A stretch of 64,000 nucleotides of DNA from Isoetes taiwanensis (lineage: Eukaryota > Streptophyta > Lycopodiopsida > Isoetales > Isoetaceae), in contig JAJEKV010000014.1 of assembly GCA_021234155.1 (NCBI GenBank), positions 5,535,563-5,599,562 on the forward strand, read 5' to 3'. The position numbers were made by a program, and so were the translations under genes. Position 1 is the stretch's first letter. Each line of letters begins with the position of its first letter. The notes below the pieces were generated by a model, which saw only the letters and a list, made by a program, of their open reading frames with translations, was not told the DNA's origin and did not search any database. This document shows, piece by piece, positions 42,926 to 55,329 of this stretch.

Positions 42926-44725
42926 CTAAAGAAAACCAAAATACTAGTAATGTGCTTGGCGTCGAAAAAAATGTAATGGGGAAGAGCCGCCCCTTGTCTC
43001 CGGTTGGATTTAGCATAGCCGGCCTTACCGCTCTTGCATTGGAAGTCGTTCTATAGGTTTTTTTTTCCTCGCAGCTTATTGGTGCTTTTGATCTTCGTGT
43101 TTTTTGATCTAGTGGAGGATAAATACGCTTTTGTTTCATATTCATTTGCTTTTGATTTTGCTGCCGCACATCATCGTAACTTTCTGTTTGCTAGAACGAC
43201 TTCGAAACTTGGTAAATCGCTCTACCAAAGCGTTTGCCCAATTGGCGTCTGAGGTGCGCATCAAATTGTGGGACGATTTGGTAGGCTACCCACCTCAAAT
43301 CTTGCCGGAAATTTTTCGCAATTTAAAGGTGCAAATATTTGAGAAATGCCGGGTTCGGGCCCATGTAGCTATTGATCTTAAAATCTTTACGCAATCGGTA
43401 TCTATATAGTATTTGGAGTTGATGAATGCGCAAGAGATCGCATTGAAAATCTCAAGCTTAGATGAACTTCTTCTTGACTGAGCGAATTTGTTTTGGTGGT
43501 GAGGATTACCTTTCTTATGCCATAGATTTAAAACAATTTACACGGATCCAAACGTGTAACTTGTGAATTGGGAAAGATCCATGATGCTTTCTTGGAAGAA
43601 CAAGATTGACGGCAATGGGGAGCATGTAGATGCAAGCATTAGTACTGCTTGGTGATGTTTTGTATAAATGGCGACTGAGCATGAAACGTTAGTTATGGAA
43701 CCCGAAGGCAAACTTCGTATTGGGGAAGACTCATGATATTGTTGTACCAAGAATACTTCGGCAATGGAGAGCACATAGTCGTATGTCTTTGGTTCTCTGA
43801 CTTCTGAATGAATTAAAGCGGGATGATTCTCGTGATGTTGCTAGAGAAAATGAGAAGCTAGAGAAAAGCTCAAGCAATTTAGATGCTAATGATATAGGGA
43901 CAAACAATGTTTGAGTTTGGCCTTGGCAATGCCGAATTTGCTATGAAGGTTGATGATGATGTTTGTAGAGGATGAAAAAACCCCGATGGAGCTGCGTGGA
44001 AATTGGTCCGCTTGCTGATTCTTCTTCAATAAGTAGATCAGACTGAAGCCTGCTCAAGGTTGTTGCATCAGATCGAACCAGATATGCATGGTTCTTCTTA
44101 AAAGAATGTATACTTTGGTACAGATTTGTACCATATCTTATATGCAAAGTAGAGTTTGGTTGTAAGGTTTGGTCTTTTTTGAATTTTACGTTACTTTATC
44201 ATGAAAATCTTACGAGTGGTTGTTCTGATCCGAGTCCAGGGCATGTAGTTAACCCCTGCTCGGTGATGATAGCAATATCGACAAATGTGCAAATAGGATC
44301 TGGTTGTAATTTTCCAAAATGCAGGTTTATAATCATGTTTTCCATCTATTTGGCTTTAAATGCAATTGTTTGTATTTGTCTTTCAAATGCCACTGTTACA
44401 TTCTTGTTCTTGAATTCTTAAGATTTAAGATTTAGGCCTTTCCTTTTTCTTAATAAGAAGGTATTGTGCCTTAATTTTTACTGAACGTACATAGCTTTGT
44501 ATTCAGTTAAGAGCTAGCATTGTTCCCAGTTGACGTCTCCTCCAAAAGAAACTGTTTTAGTATATAGATAGGGGTTACAACTTTATCATATTTTGAGTTC
44601 TAAAAAAAATAGAATCTAACATAGAATCTAACATTTAACAAAGACAAAGGTTATGCAATAGAGATTATGTAGAGCATAGTGCCATGATGCAACATAATAG
44701 AGTGCAACTTCACACGTACGCACTA
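42926..44725. other. Intergenic or degraded gene remnants
   Basis: A plus-strand stretch (43131-43409) reads like protein (RSTKAFAQLASEVRIKLWDD, PQILPEIFRNLKVQIFEKCR) but is short and has no recognised family; the following ~500 bp has more broken coding-like pieces. Possibly a decayed gene. No clear signals otherwise. Confidence 0.25.
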
Positions 44726-45195
44726 TCGAGTTTCTACCTGCATGTGGAAACCTAACCTATTTTCCTCCTCATATGGAAACCTAACCTGTTTTCCTCCTCC
44801 TGTGGAAACCCTTCCTATTTTCCTCCTCCTGTGGAAACCCTTCCCAATTTCCATCATGCAAGGAAATCGGAAAGGGTTTCCACTCAAAATTTGAATTTTG
44901 AGTGACGTGCGCTCGATGGACGTGCGCCTTAATGTCGGGCGTCCGTGTGGAAAGGCGTGAGCCATAAAGGCTCACGTGTGTAAATATTTAAAAAAAAATA
45001 ATTTTGTGGAAACCCTTCCGGGTTTTAATGGAAACCCTTCCGGCTTTCCAATATGGAAACCCTTCCGGCTTTCCATGGAAACCCTTCCGGGTTTTAGTGG
45101 AAACCCTTCCGGGTTTTCAAATTCTGGAAAACCGGAAGGGTTTCCATGGAAAGCCGGAAGGGTTTCCATTAAAACCCGGAAGGGTTTCCATGGGA
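44726..45195. repeat. Large palindromic array of GGAAACCCTTCCGG motifs
   Basis: 44750-44885 holds TGGAAACCTAACC(T)ATTTTCCTCCTC units, then TGGAAACCCTTCC units and one inverted copy. 45003-45195 has five forward copies (GGAAACCCTTCCGGGTTTT or ...GGCTTTCC) followed by three inverted copies in mirror order, so ~75 bp of each arm can pair. Any translation (GNPSGF repeats) is a by-product. Likely source of double-stranded RNA or a foldback element end. Confidence 0.9.
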
Positions 45196-45287
45196 GGCCA
45201 ACCCAAATCGGGCGTACTTAGAACCATCGAGATCTAGTTGTTCTCAACCATAACTTTTTTTATTTTTAAATTTAGCCCCTACAAAAA

Positions 45288-45315
45288 GCCCAGCAACGAT
45301 GGGCACTTTTTCTAG
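45288..45315 (+). mobile_element. Helitron-like 3' terminus
   Basis: Hairpin GCCCA-GCAACGA-TGGGC (45288-45304), AT-rich spacer ACTTTTT, then CTAG ending at 45315 followed by T. Similar layout and shared GCCCxGCAACG core with the terminus at 35778-35805, so probably one family. The palindromic array upstream may belong to the element. 5' end not found. Confidence 0.5.
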
Positions 45316-45424
45316 TAAAATTATAAGGGCATTTAAATAATTTTCCCTTCCCTATAACAAAAGCACGTTAAACCCTATAAACGAGGTTTTGAAAGTACCT
45401 AAAGTCTTTCTCGTTGGAGAGAGG

Positions 45425-48400
45425 ATGGAGAATGTTTATAGTGCGGGGGAGAACATTGGCGCCCCTGGTGGTCCCCTCTTCGTGCCTGGCTTGATTTCAG
45501 AGCGTATGAATGTAGCCCAATTCCGACGCCGATGTCTGGAACTCGTCGAGGTTTTTTCTCGTTTTCATTTTTCTTCCATTCTATTAAACTACAACCGCTT
45601 GAAAGAACGATCGACAATTACGGAATCAAAAATATTTGTTATGTTTCTGTCCATAAACTAACAACCAAGAATCATAGAATAAAGTTCCATAAATTTAATT
45701 TTGCAGATTTCATGGTGAATCCCACAGCTTATTTTTTTTTTATTGTAGGATCTTATGGATGAGCTAGAGGATCTAGAATTGGATGATGATGATTCGGATC
45801 TTCTGTATGTCTTTTCTTGAATGACCTTAACTACCATTCTTGTACATTCTCTTTTTGGAAAATTCTAAACCTTTTGCTCCTGGCAGGGTGAACGACCTGA
45901 AGGTCGTTACAGATGCTCAGTTAGTGAATGCTTTGGCAGAGGTAAAAAGAGACTGTATTATATTTATTATAACCAGCTTGAAATAAACCTAAGAAGACTC
46001 AGCCTTGTGCAGACAGATGGTGGCAACTTAGTAAATGCTGACAAGAATCAAATAGTTGTGATGGAGCCTGAAATCCATCCGCACCAACCAGTCCACTCTT
46101 ACCCAACCTTGATGTATGGAGATCAAAATTGTCCTACAATTGAGTCTGAAGATCCACCTACAGGAAACCAAAATTTTGTACTTGCAAGTGGACAAATTGC
46201 TCCAATAAACTCACCTGGAGGATCTTTTGAGACATGGGGGTTAACCATGACACAGGTGGATTTGTTTGCAGAAGCCACAGGAATAAGAGAAGTGGATCAT
46301 CCCAATCTAGAAACAAAGGAAGATCTTCATGTAGACACCCAAAGGTTTGATCTTGAGAATGCCCTGCAATGTGAAATAAATAATGAGAATACTGATATTT
46401 TCAATACTACAGTAGTTAAAGATCAAATTGCAGAAAAAACTGAAGCCGAGCTGTTAAAGCTATCACCTAAGGTTATACTTGGAAATGAAAACCCATCACT
46501 TAATAGCGAAGTAAGAAATTTTAATGACATACAAAACCAGATGAGCCAGCACAATGAAGGAGAGAAACCTATGGAAATGCCTTGCAGCAGCCTAATGGCA
46601 ATGGCATGTCACAATGTTGATGAAGTTGAACTCCAGAAAGTGACCGATTCCGACTGGTGTAATGGAGGTATTCAGAGTTTTGGTACTGGCAGCAGCACTT
46701 TGTCTCTGCTTAATACTTCTTGCAGTGCAAACTCAGTGCAAAGAACTAATGAAGGAGAAGACACTAATCAATGTATTGGTCTGCATAACGAAGCTGTTAG
46801 TGGCGGCGCAGAACCTATGGCATTTGCTGCTTCAATTAGTTATGCAGGTGAAAGTTTTTCTCACACAATTGCAGGAGGCGTTAATGATAATGGAGAAGCT
46901 TCACAGCCTTTGATTAATATGTCATGCAGCTATATAGAATTGCAAAATAGCAATGTTGGGGAAGCCAATGCACGATGTTTTACTAGTGTAGATGAGGATA
47001 TAAATCTGTTGGATCAGCAAGTAGTTGAACAGCTTCCACAAGGTAAGTTGAAGAGTTTGGCAAGTGCTCTAGAAGGAGAGACGCATACCAACCGAGCTGA
47101 AATACTCAACACTGAGAAGGATGTGGGTAGCTCGAAAAAGAAGAAGAAGAAGAAAGCAACGAAAAAGGATATGCGTCAATTGAAGAAGGGAAAACCAAGA
47201 GGACGCCCTAGGGATCGTGAAGTCAGAGCTGCAGCTTTAAAGGTGATGTTATAGTTTAAGGAACTTTCTAATGATAAATGGTAGCTTGGAAAGAGTAGGT
47301 ATAGAGTTCAGTTGTTAGATTATAGATTTAGATTTATTATTGATTTTAGTTATTGTCGGTTTAGATGTTTACCTATGGAGACTTCGTAGTTCAGTTCCCC
47401 TTAATAAGCCTTCATATTTTTTCTTATTATCAAAACCGTTCTGGTATAGTTTCATTATAGTGCACATGCAGTGCTGAATTATGATTCTGCTCATGGATAC
47501 CATTCTATTCGTTTCCTAAACGTTTCACTAATGCCTTTTACCACACAGATTAAGATGCACCTTACTTGTGCATACCCGAATAATCTTCTGTTTTAAATCA
47601 CCTAGCGAGGGCAGCCATTGTTTTCAGTAAAACCTGCTGCATGGCAATAATTTCTGGCCTTGGCAAGCTCTTGCCATGAGCCCAAAGCACTTACAAAATT
47701 GGGCTTGGGCAGTATTATCAAATGTAAGACTTTCTAAGTAAGGGCTCAATAAATCTGGTTAGATTTCAAGGATTAAGAAAACTAAATAGGAAATCAGTAC
47801 TATTGATGGAGTAAAGGGAGGATATGCAAGGGAGTGTGAGCGTGAGACTGAGCCATGGTCGCTTATATAGCGTACACGCGTATTATTTTCAGCATAGCAA
47901 GGAGCATTTGTAGGCGGCATGGTTCATCTGATCTGTAGGCTACTTTGTTTAATGCAGGACGCAAATCGAGAAGCAGCATTAGTACTTCTTAGAAAAGAAC
48001 GTGCTGCAGCAAGGGAGAATGCACCACTTCGTTGTTTGCAGTATTCTGCTAAACTCAGCTCATTGAACAGCTTGTACCTCTTCTCGTGCTTAAAATGATT
48101 TTATCAAATCTATCTTTCCTATTGCAGTCTGGTGGAAAAAACAAAGGGAGCAGCTTTGGGAGATGTCCAAAAGCTACAGTCATCGTTTCTTACTTCACTT
48201 CCAAAGGTTTGTTTTGTTGATTTGTGTTTTTCTTGCTTATGTCTCTGTAGATGCTGAAACTTAATGGATTAACTAAACAAGTGCAGAAACCCATTGCCTA
48301 GTCTTTTCTGCATCTATTTGTATATATTAGGTTGATTATACATTTTAGATCTAGTCTTAGAGGTGGAGGTTTGGAGGGTAGTCCCTTTAGACAAGCATTC

Positions 48401-49917
48401 TCTCAATGATAATGGTGATTCTTTGTTCAAGCTACACGTTTGGAGACCTCTTTCCTTGGGGTTATTCTATTCTTCTGGATTGTTTTTCAAATTTGTTTGT
48501 TCAATTGCTTCAGGCAATTCAAGCATATTATTACTATATGCCAGGCTCTATATTTGTCTAGTTGACCCACAGTTATAACTAGTTTCCATCCACGACCCTT
48601 AGATAGGGCAATCAGGTGGTGTCAAAAGAATCAGGTTCACTTCAGGATGTGTATGGGGGAAAGCTTTTGTGGGTTCTTAGCAATCTTTGCTTTCAGATTC
48701 TTATTTCAACAGTAAATATGGTAGTGCAAGCTAATCAACGTGAAGAGTTTATGGCCGCTGCCAATGGCTATTTTCCTTGAAAGGACCTTAAAGTGCTAAA
48801 GCAATTAAGTGCTTAAAGTAAATCATAAAATTTCCACTTGTTTTAAGTAAATGTGTTTGCAGGCTCCAGGTGATAGCAATTCAAACAACCCTTTTGAGCC
48901 CGCAGACCCTTCTGAGGTCTTGCTCTGTGTAGAATTTTACAGTTCCAGTGGTAGACTTTCAAAGGTACAGTTGAATAGATGCAGTAGCATGTTCTGCGAA
49001 GGATGTACTTAAGACACAGAAACACAACCAAAGCATTTTTCGTTAGTAAAGTCTCTGCATATAGCATGACGTATAAATATTTAGCATGTGTAAACTGGTT
49101 GTGACAGGCACAAGAGTTCTTTGTGTTGGGGGTAGCCAACCACTTACGGATCTTAAGGACAGACTTTATTGCTTAACAGATGAATTGGCCCGGCATGCAA
49201 AGCTGGAAGTTCCTTCTGGCTATTTCTTAATTGAGGTTCATATTTTGTGTGGATTTTGTAGTTCCATTCTACTATCAATATCATAATTTACTTTTTGATG
49301 CTGCAGAATGTTTTCTACAACGATTTAAGACATCCAGAAGCCACAGACTATAGCAGGCCAATCCTTGACTGGCTTCAAGCAGGGGAAAAAGAAGTGGCAA
49401 GGAAATGGAAATCCTTAGGTGGCAGCAAGCCGCAGCCAATACTGAATGATGGTGGTCAACCATGCAGTAATGACATCCCAACATTTAAGGCAGCTAGCAT
49501 GTCCGAGACCTGCTTCCAGGACATAAACTGTCGGCTGGGCGAGAGATATTTGTACTGTCATCAGGTGCAGAAGAGATCTGTTTGGCTTGCCATGGATCTT
49601 TATTGTTTCTTAATAAATGACGTTTTATGCAGGGAAATTGCAAGCACTCGCTTATTGTCAGGGATATGAGACTGATACATCCAGAAGACATTCAAAACAA
49701 ACATGCGTATCCTCTCATAAGAGATCAGCAGAGTTTGAGGCATAGAAAATGCAATATTTGTGATATTTACCGAGCAAAGCTGGTCACTTATGATGATAAA
49801 CTTGCCCCACAAAGCCCTTGCTTTTTTTGTCAAAATTGCTACTACATGCTTCATTACTCAGAATCAGGCATGCTTATATATGATGACTTTAAGGTCTATG
49901 ATTATTTCCACGAATAA
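45425..49917 (+). CDS. SRD2: SNAPC3/SNAP50 homologue (plant SRD2), ten exons, frameshift in exon 8
   Basis: Exons: 45425-45550, 45749-45804, 45887-45941, 46013-47242, 47958-48073, 48128-48206, 48863-48964, 49108-49235, 49307-49564, 49633-49917; all introns GT-AG and phases agree except at exon 8. The product (~810 aa) is a subunit of the snRNA-activating complex, which binds the upstream element of snRNA promoters for Pol II and III. N-terminus: GGPLFVPGLISERMNVAQF and an acidic stretch. C-terminus: QEFFVLG, DLKDRLYCLTDELAR, NVFYNDLRHPEATDYS, LGERYLYCHQ, GNCKHSLIVRDMRLIHPED and the Cys-rich zinc region CNICDIYRAK...CFFCQNCYYMLHY ending YDYFHE. Exon 4 adds 410 residues of low-complexity sequence with an AT-hook-like KGKPRGRPRDRE; typical plant SRD2 is about half this total length. 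In exon 8 (128 nt, not a multiple of 3) a GGGGG run near 49129 has two bases too many, shifting the frame between VLG and SQPLTDL. Either a real mutation or an assembly error. Confidence 0.88.
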
Positions 49918-50296
49918 CCTGTTTGGGATATCTTTTGGAATCAAGGCACTTGTCTTTGTACAAGTCCCATCCCATGTGAAGATCTGTTCACCAAACATTT
50001 CCTGTCTAGAAATAGAGGTGAGCATCACTGCTGAAAGGCTCTTTGTAAAAAGTCGGTTGGTCATACATTGAATTTTATCTTATTGCAGTTTATATAATAC
50101 AGGAAATTTATTGCGGCAGCCTTGTGTAGTGATTTTTTTCACCCTGCAATTATGTAATTAGTCCTCCTTTAATGAGTATATCTATTTAACACACCTCACT
50201 AAATAAACATGTTATCCTGGAAATATCATTTCAAAGATGGTAAGCATATCAATGATTGAGATAATCTCTAATCACTTTCAGGGCGGTTGCTACCAC

Positions 50297-50475
50297 GAAG
50301 TGCAAAGGAGACACGTTTGAAGCATTGTTGTTTCTGTGCATAGCTTGGCAGTAGGTAGACATTGTGACTGGGAGTAATTGAGTGTGAAGCGCAAAGGAGA
50401 CATGTTTGAAGCATTGTTGTTTATCCTGTGCATAGCTTGGCAATGGGCAGACATTGTGACTGGGAGTAATTGAGA
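50297..50475. repeat. Tandem duplication, 88-bp unit x2
   Basis: GAAG(T/C)GCAAAGGAGACA... to ...GACTGGGAGTAATTGAG twice in a row with a few substitutions and a 3-bp indel. Confidence 0.9.
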
Positions 50476-50553
50476 TTCTATACAGAACTTCTACAATTGA
50501 GCTCAAAAGGGACATGACTTTAAATATAAAAGTTACACTTCACTTTTATTGTA

Positions 50554-50820
50554 GATATGTTGGAATAATTGCACATTGGTCAGCGAGATTTGGCCTTCCT
50601 ATTTCTTGACCTTAATAAGTGGGAGGTCGAGAAGTTTCCAGATCATTACTACATTAGTTGTGGAAGCATCTCTGTTGATTTATGGACGGACAGACTACAT
50701 GATTATCCAGTTGGGTTAAGCTTCATGAGAGAGGACTTTAGAATACAAGATGCTACAAGAATAACTAGTCATGCGAATGAGACAACGCATGAGAAAATGA
50801 TGTCTAAATGTCTAGATTGA
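50554..50820 (+). CDS. Coding-like ORF of unknown function, possibly a terminal exon
   Basis: Follows TTTTATTGTAG (acceptor-like, ending ~50554) and stays open to TGA at 50818-50820. Text is protein-like and acidic/aromatic: DLAFLFLDLNKWEVEKFPDH, YYISCGSISVDLWTDRLHDY, FMREDFRIQDATRITSHANE. No family recognised; it could be an exon of a gene whose other exons I did not find or a decayed copy. Confidence 0.25.
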
Positions 50821-51217
50821 ATGAATGATACCAGCTATGCTGATTCAAATTGTGGAGAATAGACATGTATGATAATGGAAGGGCATAAAGGAGCAATAAT
50901 CTAGTTGTTGAGATGTTTATAAAAGATTGTTGCTTGGAATGTATGTTTTTGTTATGATCTGTTGGGTAAGGCCATGCTTAATCTTCATTTTGGCCCCATT
51001 ATTTGGTAACCAGTATGCCGACTTTTCCTCTTAAATCTGGGCTTGATACTGCAAATCCCTTTAGGAAATACAGGATGTGTAGAGGTGTGTGTAAGAATGA
51101 ACAGGAGGTGGTAGCAGTTATTGCTCATGAATTGGTCATTGGAAGCTTAGTTATACAACACATATAATTCTCTGATAGTTCAAGTATTTGCAATTTAGAG
51201 GATACACACTGGTTCGG

Positions 51218-51301
51218 AACTCCAAAGAGCTCTTTGAGAGTTTTGGCTTTTCTTATCAGAACTCCAAAGAGCTCTTTGAGAGTTTTGGCTTTTCTTATCA
51301 G
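51218..51301. repeat. Perfect tandem duplication, 42-bp unit x2
   Basis: AACTCCAAAGAGCTCTTTGA...TTTTCTTATCAG occurs twice without a mismatch, so the duplication is young. Confidence 0.95.
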
Positions 51302-51862
51302 CCTGTTCTTATTGGTCTAATGCTATTGTAGGTTCAGTAAACCATCCTTAACTTAGGTCGATTTGTACTTGCGTGTTAGATTTTCTGATCTGTCAATTTT
51401 TTTGGCTTTCTTTTCTGTGCCATACACTCATGCCACTTTCGCAGCTGGTAAGCTTTGGCATGAACCTTTCAAGTCGAGCATTTGAATTCTAGCTAATTCT
51501 CAGTAAGTTTTACAATTGTTTGACTCCTAGATTCTTTTTGCCTTGCAGGCAGATGCATTTGGTAAAAAGATGGACCGTCTGCCACATTCGTATTCGTTTT
51601 TACTTTTGCATTGCAATTTTCCCACCATTTCATTGTTAAAAATGGCAGGCAACTGGGCCATTTTCTTAATGGCAGGTCCCAAGGTCATCAAGTGAGAGGA
51701 GCACATTTTTAAAATGGCTAGGCAAATTAAATCCATTAGAGATGGGTAGTGTCGTATTTTACAAGAGATTGGTAACCTTATCTTTTTATGTCTGCATTTC
51801 TCATTACACTGCATGCTTGGATTAAAACTTATCTTTAAATCGAGGTTTTGACAAGTGAACTT

Positions 51863-52110
51863 TGTTGGAGGATCAGGAGGAGAGAAATGGAAAAATGAGC
51901 TACTTACATTTGCATGTTGATGTTACATATATGATAGAGGCTTCCTACCTAAATCTGATGTGACCACCTAACTGGTCTTAACATGTGACCTTCACCTACC
52001 TGGTCTTACATGTGATCTTCACCTACCTGGTCTTACATGTGACCTTTGATCATAAACGTTGGACCCATGTGATCTAACGTCCACATAGGGTTAATAATGT
52101 TGTTCCAACA
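51863..52110 (-). repeat. 3' LTR of a Ty1/copia element
   Basis: On the minus strand it starts TGTTGGAACAAC and ends CCTCCAACA, with 7-bp inverted termini TGTTGGA/TCCAACA, and is preceded by the purine-rich AGGTTTAAGGAAGAG, a plausible polypurine tract. Inside are ~27-bp repeats (ACCTACCTGGTCTTACATGT) three times. No second LTR was found in the window. Confidence 0.75.
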
Positions 52111-52189
52111 CTCTTCCTTAAACCTGTATGGACTTCAAAATTTCAGCTTACTACATATTGTTCTCCCTTAAGCTGGAATTTCACCATCT

Positions 52190-55030
52190 CTAGCTGCTCC
52201 CGAACTTGCTTAGTTTGGCAATAGCCAAAGATTTGGTAAACATATTTGCTAGCTGATGCTGTGTTGAACAGTAAGACAAAACCAACTCAGAAGCCAGAAA
52301 TTGTTCTCTTGAGAAGAGAAGATGTGCATCAAGGTGCTTGGTTCTTGCATGGAAAACCGGATTGAATACTAGCTGAATAGTACTCAGATTGCCGCTGTAC
52401 AATTGTGGTTTCTGTATGGGAACTTTAAGTTCTGTAATCAATGCTTCCTGCACTCCCGCAGAAAGGGCTTTGAATTCAACTTCGGTAGTGCTGATGGAAA
52501 CAGTGGATTGTCGCTATAAGCCCAAGTGAAGACGTGATCCCTGTTGTGGACCTTCGAGTGTCTTCACAACTTGCATAATCAGCATCAACAAAGATGATGC
52601 AGCTATCAATTTCTAATTTTCTGTAATACAATCCTTCTTGTAACGTGCCCTGAAGGTAGGTCAGCACATGCTTGGATGCTTCCAATGTAATTGTATAGGC
52701 CTTTGCATGTACCTAATAAGAAGATTAACTGCAAAACATAAATCAGGTCGTATTGCAGTTAAGTAAAGCAAACTCCCAACGAGACTTTGGTATAAGGTGT
52801 TGTCACAAGAGTTGGCGTCTGCATCTGTATGAAGCTTGGTACCTAAGTCTATAGGTACTAAGACTGATTTGGCATTGCTCATATTACACATTTGAAATAT
52901 ATCCCAGATAGACTTCGGCTGAGATAAATAGGTGCCATCTGGCATTTGCCAAACTTCAATTAGCTGTGCTGCTCCCCCTGTAATCAAGAGATCATCCACA
53001 TAAAGAACTATAATGCAAATCTCTTGATTAGGACCACATCTAACATAGACGTTAGAGTCTGCTGAGCTTTGGTGAAATCCTGCATGCAAAACGAAGGCAT
53101 GAATTTTTTATTCCAGGCTTATTTCAAGCCATATAAGCTCTTCTTTAACCTGCATACGAGAAGTTCTTGCCCCTTTTTAGCCGACCCTGAGGCTGCTGCA
53201 TGAAAACTACTTCTTGTAGATTCCCATGAAGGAACGCACCTTTAAAATCCATGTGGAATATTGGCCAGCCTTTAACTGCAACCAATGCTATGATTGCCCG
53301 AATAGAGGACAAACGAGCTACAGGGGCAAATACCTCATCATAATCAATCCCATACTTTTGTGAGTACCTCTTAGCTACAAGGCGCGCTTTATGCTTAGCG
53401 ATAGATCTATCAGCCGCAAATTTAGTTTTGTAAATCCATTTGCAACCTATAGCATGCTTACCTAGAGTAGCGGGATCAATTCGCATGTTTCTTGCTTGTC
53501 AAGCATACTGATCTCCTCTTGCATGGCAATTCTCCAATGGTTAGCCTTGCATGCATCTTCAAAATGTACAAGATCATTAGTGTCATATACGATCTTGGCC
53601 ATTAAAGCCATGTTACATTGTGGACCTTTCTGCATGTTGCTTATCCTAGCTGACCTCCTCAAGGCCACTTCAGGTGCAAATAGTGTATTTTGAGCAGAGC
53701 TTTCTAACTCTTGTAAACTCCCCTCAACATTTGATGACATAGGTGTTTTAAGTCTGAGATAATCCTACCTCAGATCTCTGCGGAGAGATTGCTGGTTGAA
53801 TTTCTTCTGAATCTTCAAACCAAGATTCCAAAATGTCTTGCTTCCCCTGCTCTTCTTGTGACTGAATATCAGCCAATAGGGTAGATACCTACTTGGTGAA
53901 TGCGGCTCTTCTTGTACATTACTGATTGGCCAAGTGATTGACCAATCCTAGTCAAACAGGGAAGCTCATTGGTATCCCAAGGTACAACATCATTGTAACG
54001 TGCATGTTCAACAAAGTGAACAGACCTACTGAGGAACATCTTCCTTTTTATAGGATCATATAGCTTGTAGGCATCATGCTGGATAGCCTACAGAAATTGC
54101 CTTGAGTGATCTATCATGCATCTTACCCAATTGCTTGACCTCTTCTAAGGATAAAGTGGCATAGGCCAAACATTCAAATGTCCTCAAGTGTGACAGAGCT
54201 AGTTTTTCGCCAATATGTGCAAAGCCTTAGTGGGAGCTCTGTTCATGATGTAGACTGCAGTACTAACAACCTCAACCCAAAAAGATTTTGGTAGACCTGA
54301 ATGAGCAGTCATAGATCTTGCCAAACCTAAGATGATGCGATTTCTTCTCTCAGCTACACCATTTTGAGGTGAGCATAGGGAACAATCAGCTTCCTTTCTA
54401 TTCCTGAAGCATCTAGGAAGTCCGAGAAAGCTTGTGACATATACTCTCCACCATTATCACTTCTAAGATACTTAATGGTCTCAAAATGTTTATCAACCAT
54501 TTGATAGAACTTCTGAAATGATTCAAAGACTTGGGACTTATACATGAGAGGAAATGCCCAAGTGAAGTGAGAGAAGTCACCAATAAGGGTCATAAAGTAC
54601 CTAGAACCTTCTACGCTTTTGACTTTCATGTGACAGAGATCCAAGTGATGATTTCAAACGGTCGAGAGGCCATATGCTCACCAAGAGAACAAGCATTGCA
54701 ATGAAGATCCACGTCTTTCAAATTAGGCAAATCCTACACCATGTTTTTCTTGCGCAACATGTAGATGTATTTGCAATTGAAATGGCCTAACCGGTTGTGC
54801 CATAGCTCTCTGGGCTATTATGTTGGTGGATGATCACATGATTTATAGCTTCAATTTGTTCTAGCTTATGAAGCCCATTCTGCAACTTGCCATGCGCTAA
54901 TTTTTATGCTGCTGGATCATCCTTGGGATGTGCATCATAGATGTTTGCCACCTTCAAGGAGAATAAATCTGTCAAATGAATCCATTTGCGAAATGGGGAG
55001 TAAATTAATTGATCTGGTGCTGGTAGTATG
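52190..55030 (-). mobile_element. Decayed Ty1/copia pol
   Basis: On the minus strand, in order: integrase zinc region (HNRLGHFNCKYIYMLRKKN; CNACSLGEHMASRPF, ~54800-54650), integrase core ([35 protein letters not shown]), RRSARISNMQ linker (53690), RT (GCKWIYKTKFAADRSIAKHK; FAPVARLSSIRAIIALVAVK; FHMDFKGAFLHGNLQEV; catalytic VLYVDDLLITGG), RNase H (VDADYASCEDTRRSTTG; CSTQHQLANMFTKSLA). The integrase-before-RT order defines copia. Many stops and frameshifts; gag and the 5' LTR are missing upstream, where a LINE fragment begins. Confidence 0.92.
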
Positions 55031-55329
55031 TTGTCTTGAGATGTTTCAGGGTACTAACATCCTAAAGCAAGTATTAAGATACTATCGTAAGTGATGGTGA
55101 TCCTCTTTAATTTCTACCTGTATGCACCTGTGTTGCTTCATATTCCATCAAGAGAACCACTGAGTTCGTCTCTCCTTCCAGCAGGCCTTGAGACATTGCA
55201 GACCCATAGCCATGGTATAAACAAGGTTGGTGAGACAATCATTGCTCATACTGACTACTTTTTGAAACTAGATAATGTGGCAGTCGAGTGTGGTTCTCTG
55301 TAGAGGTAAGAAACATGTCTCATGCAGAA
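55031..55329. other. Junction between copia and LINE remnants
   Basis: No coherent homology seen. Confidence 0.3.

Larger units (their letters stand above)
49918..51862. other. 3' flank of SNAPC3 gene, tandem duplications
   Basis: Presumed 3' UTR then intergenic DNA. Two tandem duplications are listed separately. Confidence 0.4.

Noticed and set aside
42627-43169. 180-codon minus-strand Phe-rich ORF
   Set aside because: It runs through a minisatellite and has no recognisable domain.
45003-45195. CRISPR-like array from evenly repeated 14-mers
   Set aside because: Repeats are in both orientations, spacers are short and not unique, and the setting is a plant nuclear genome; it is a palindromic array.
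44976-45237. 81-codon ORF with GNPSGF repeats as a secreted repeat peptide
   Set aside because: The repeats result from the palindromic DNA array; similar frames exist on both strands.
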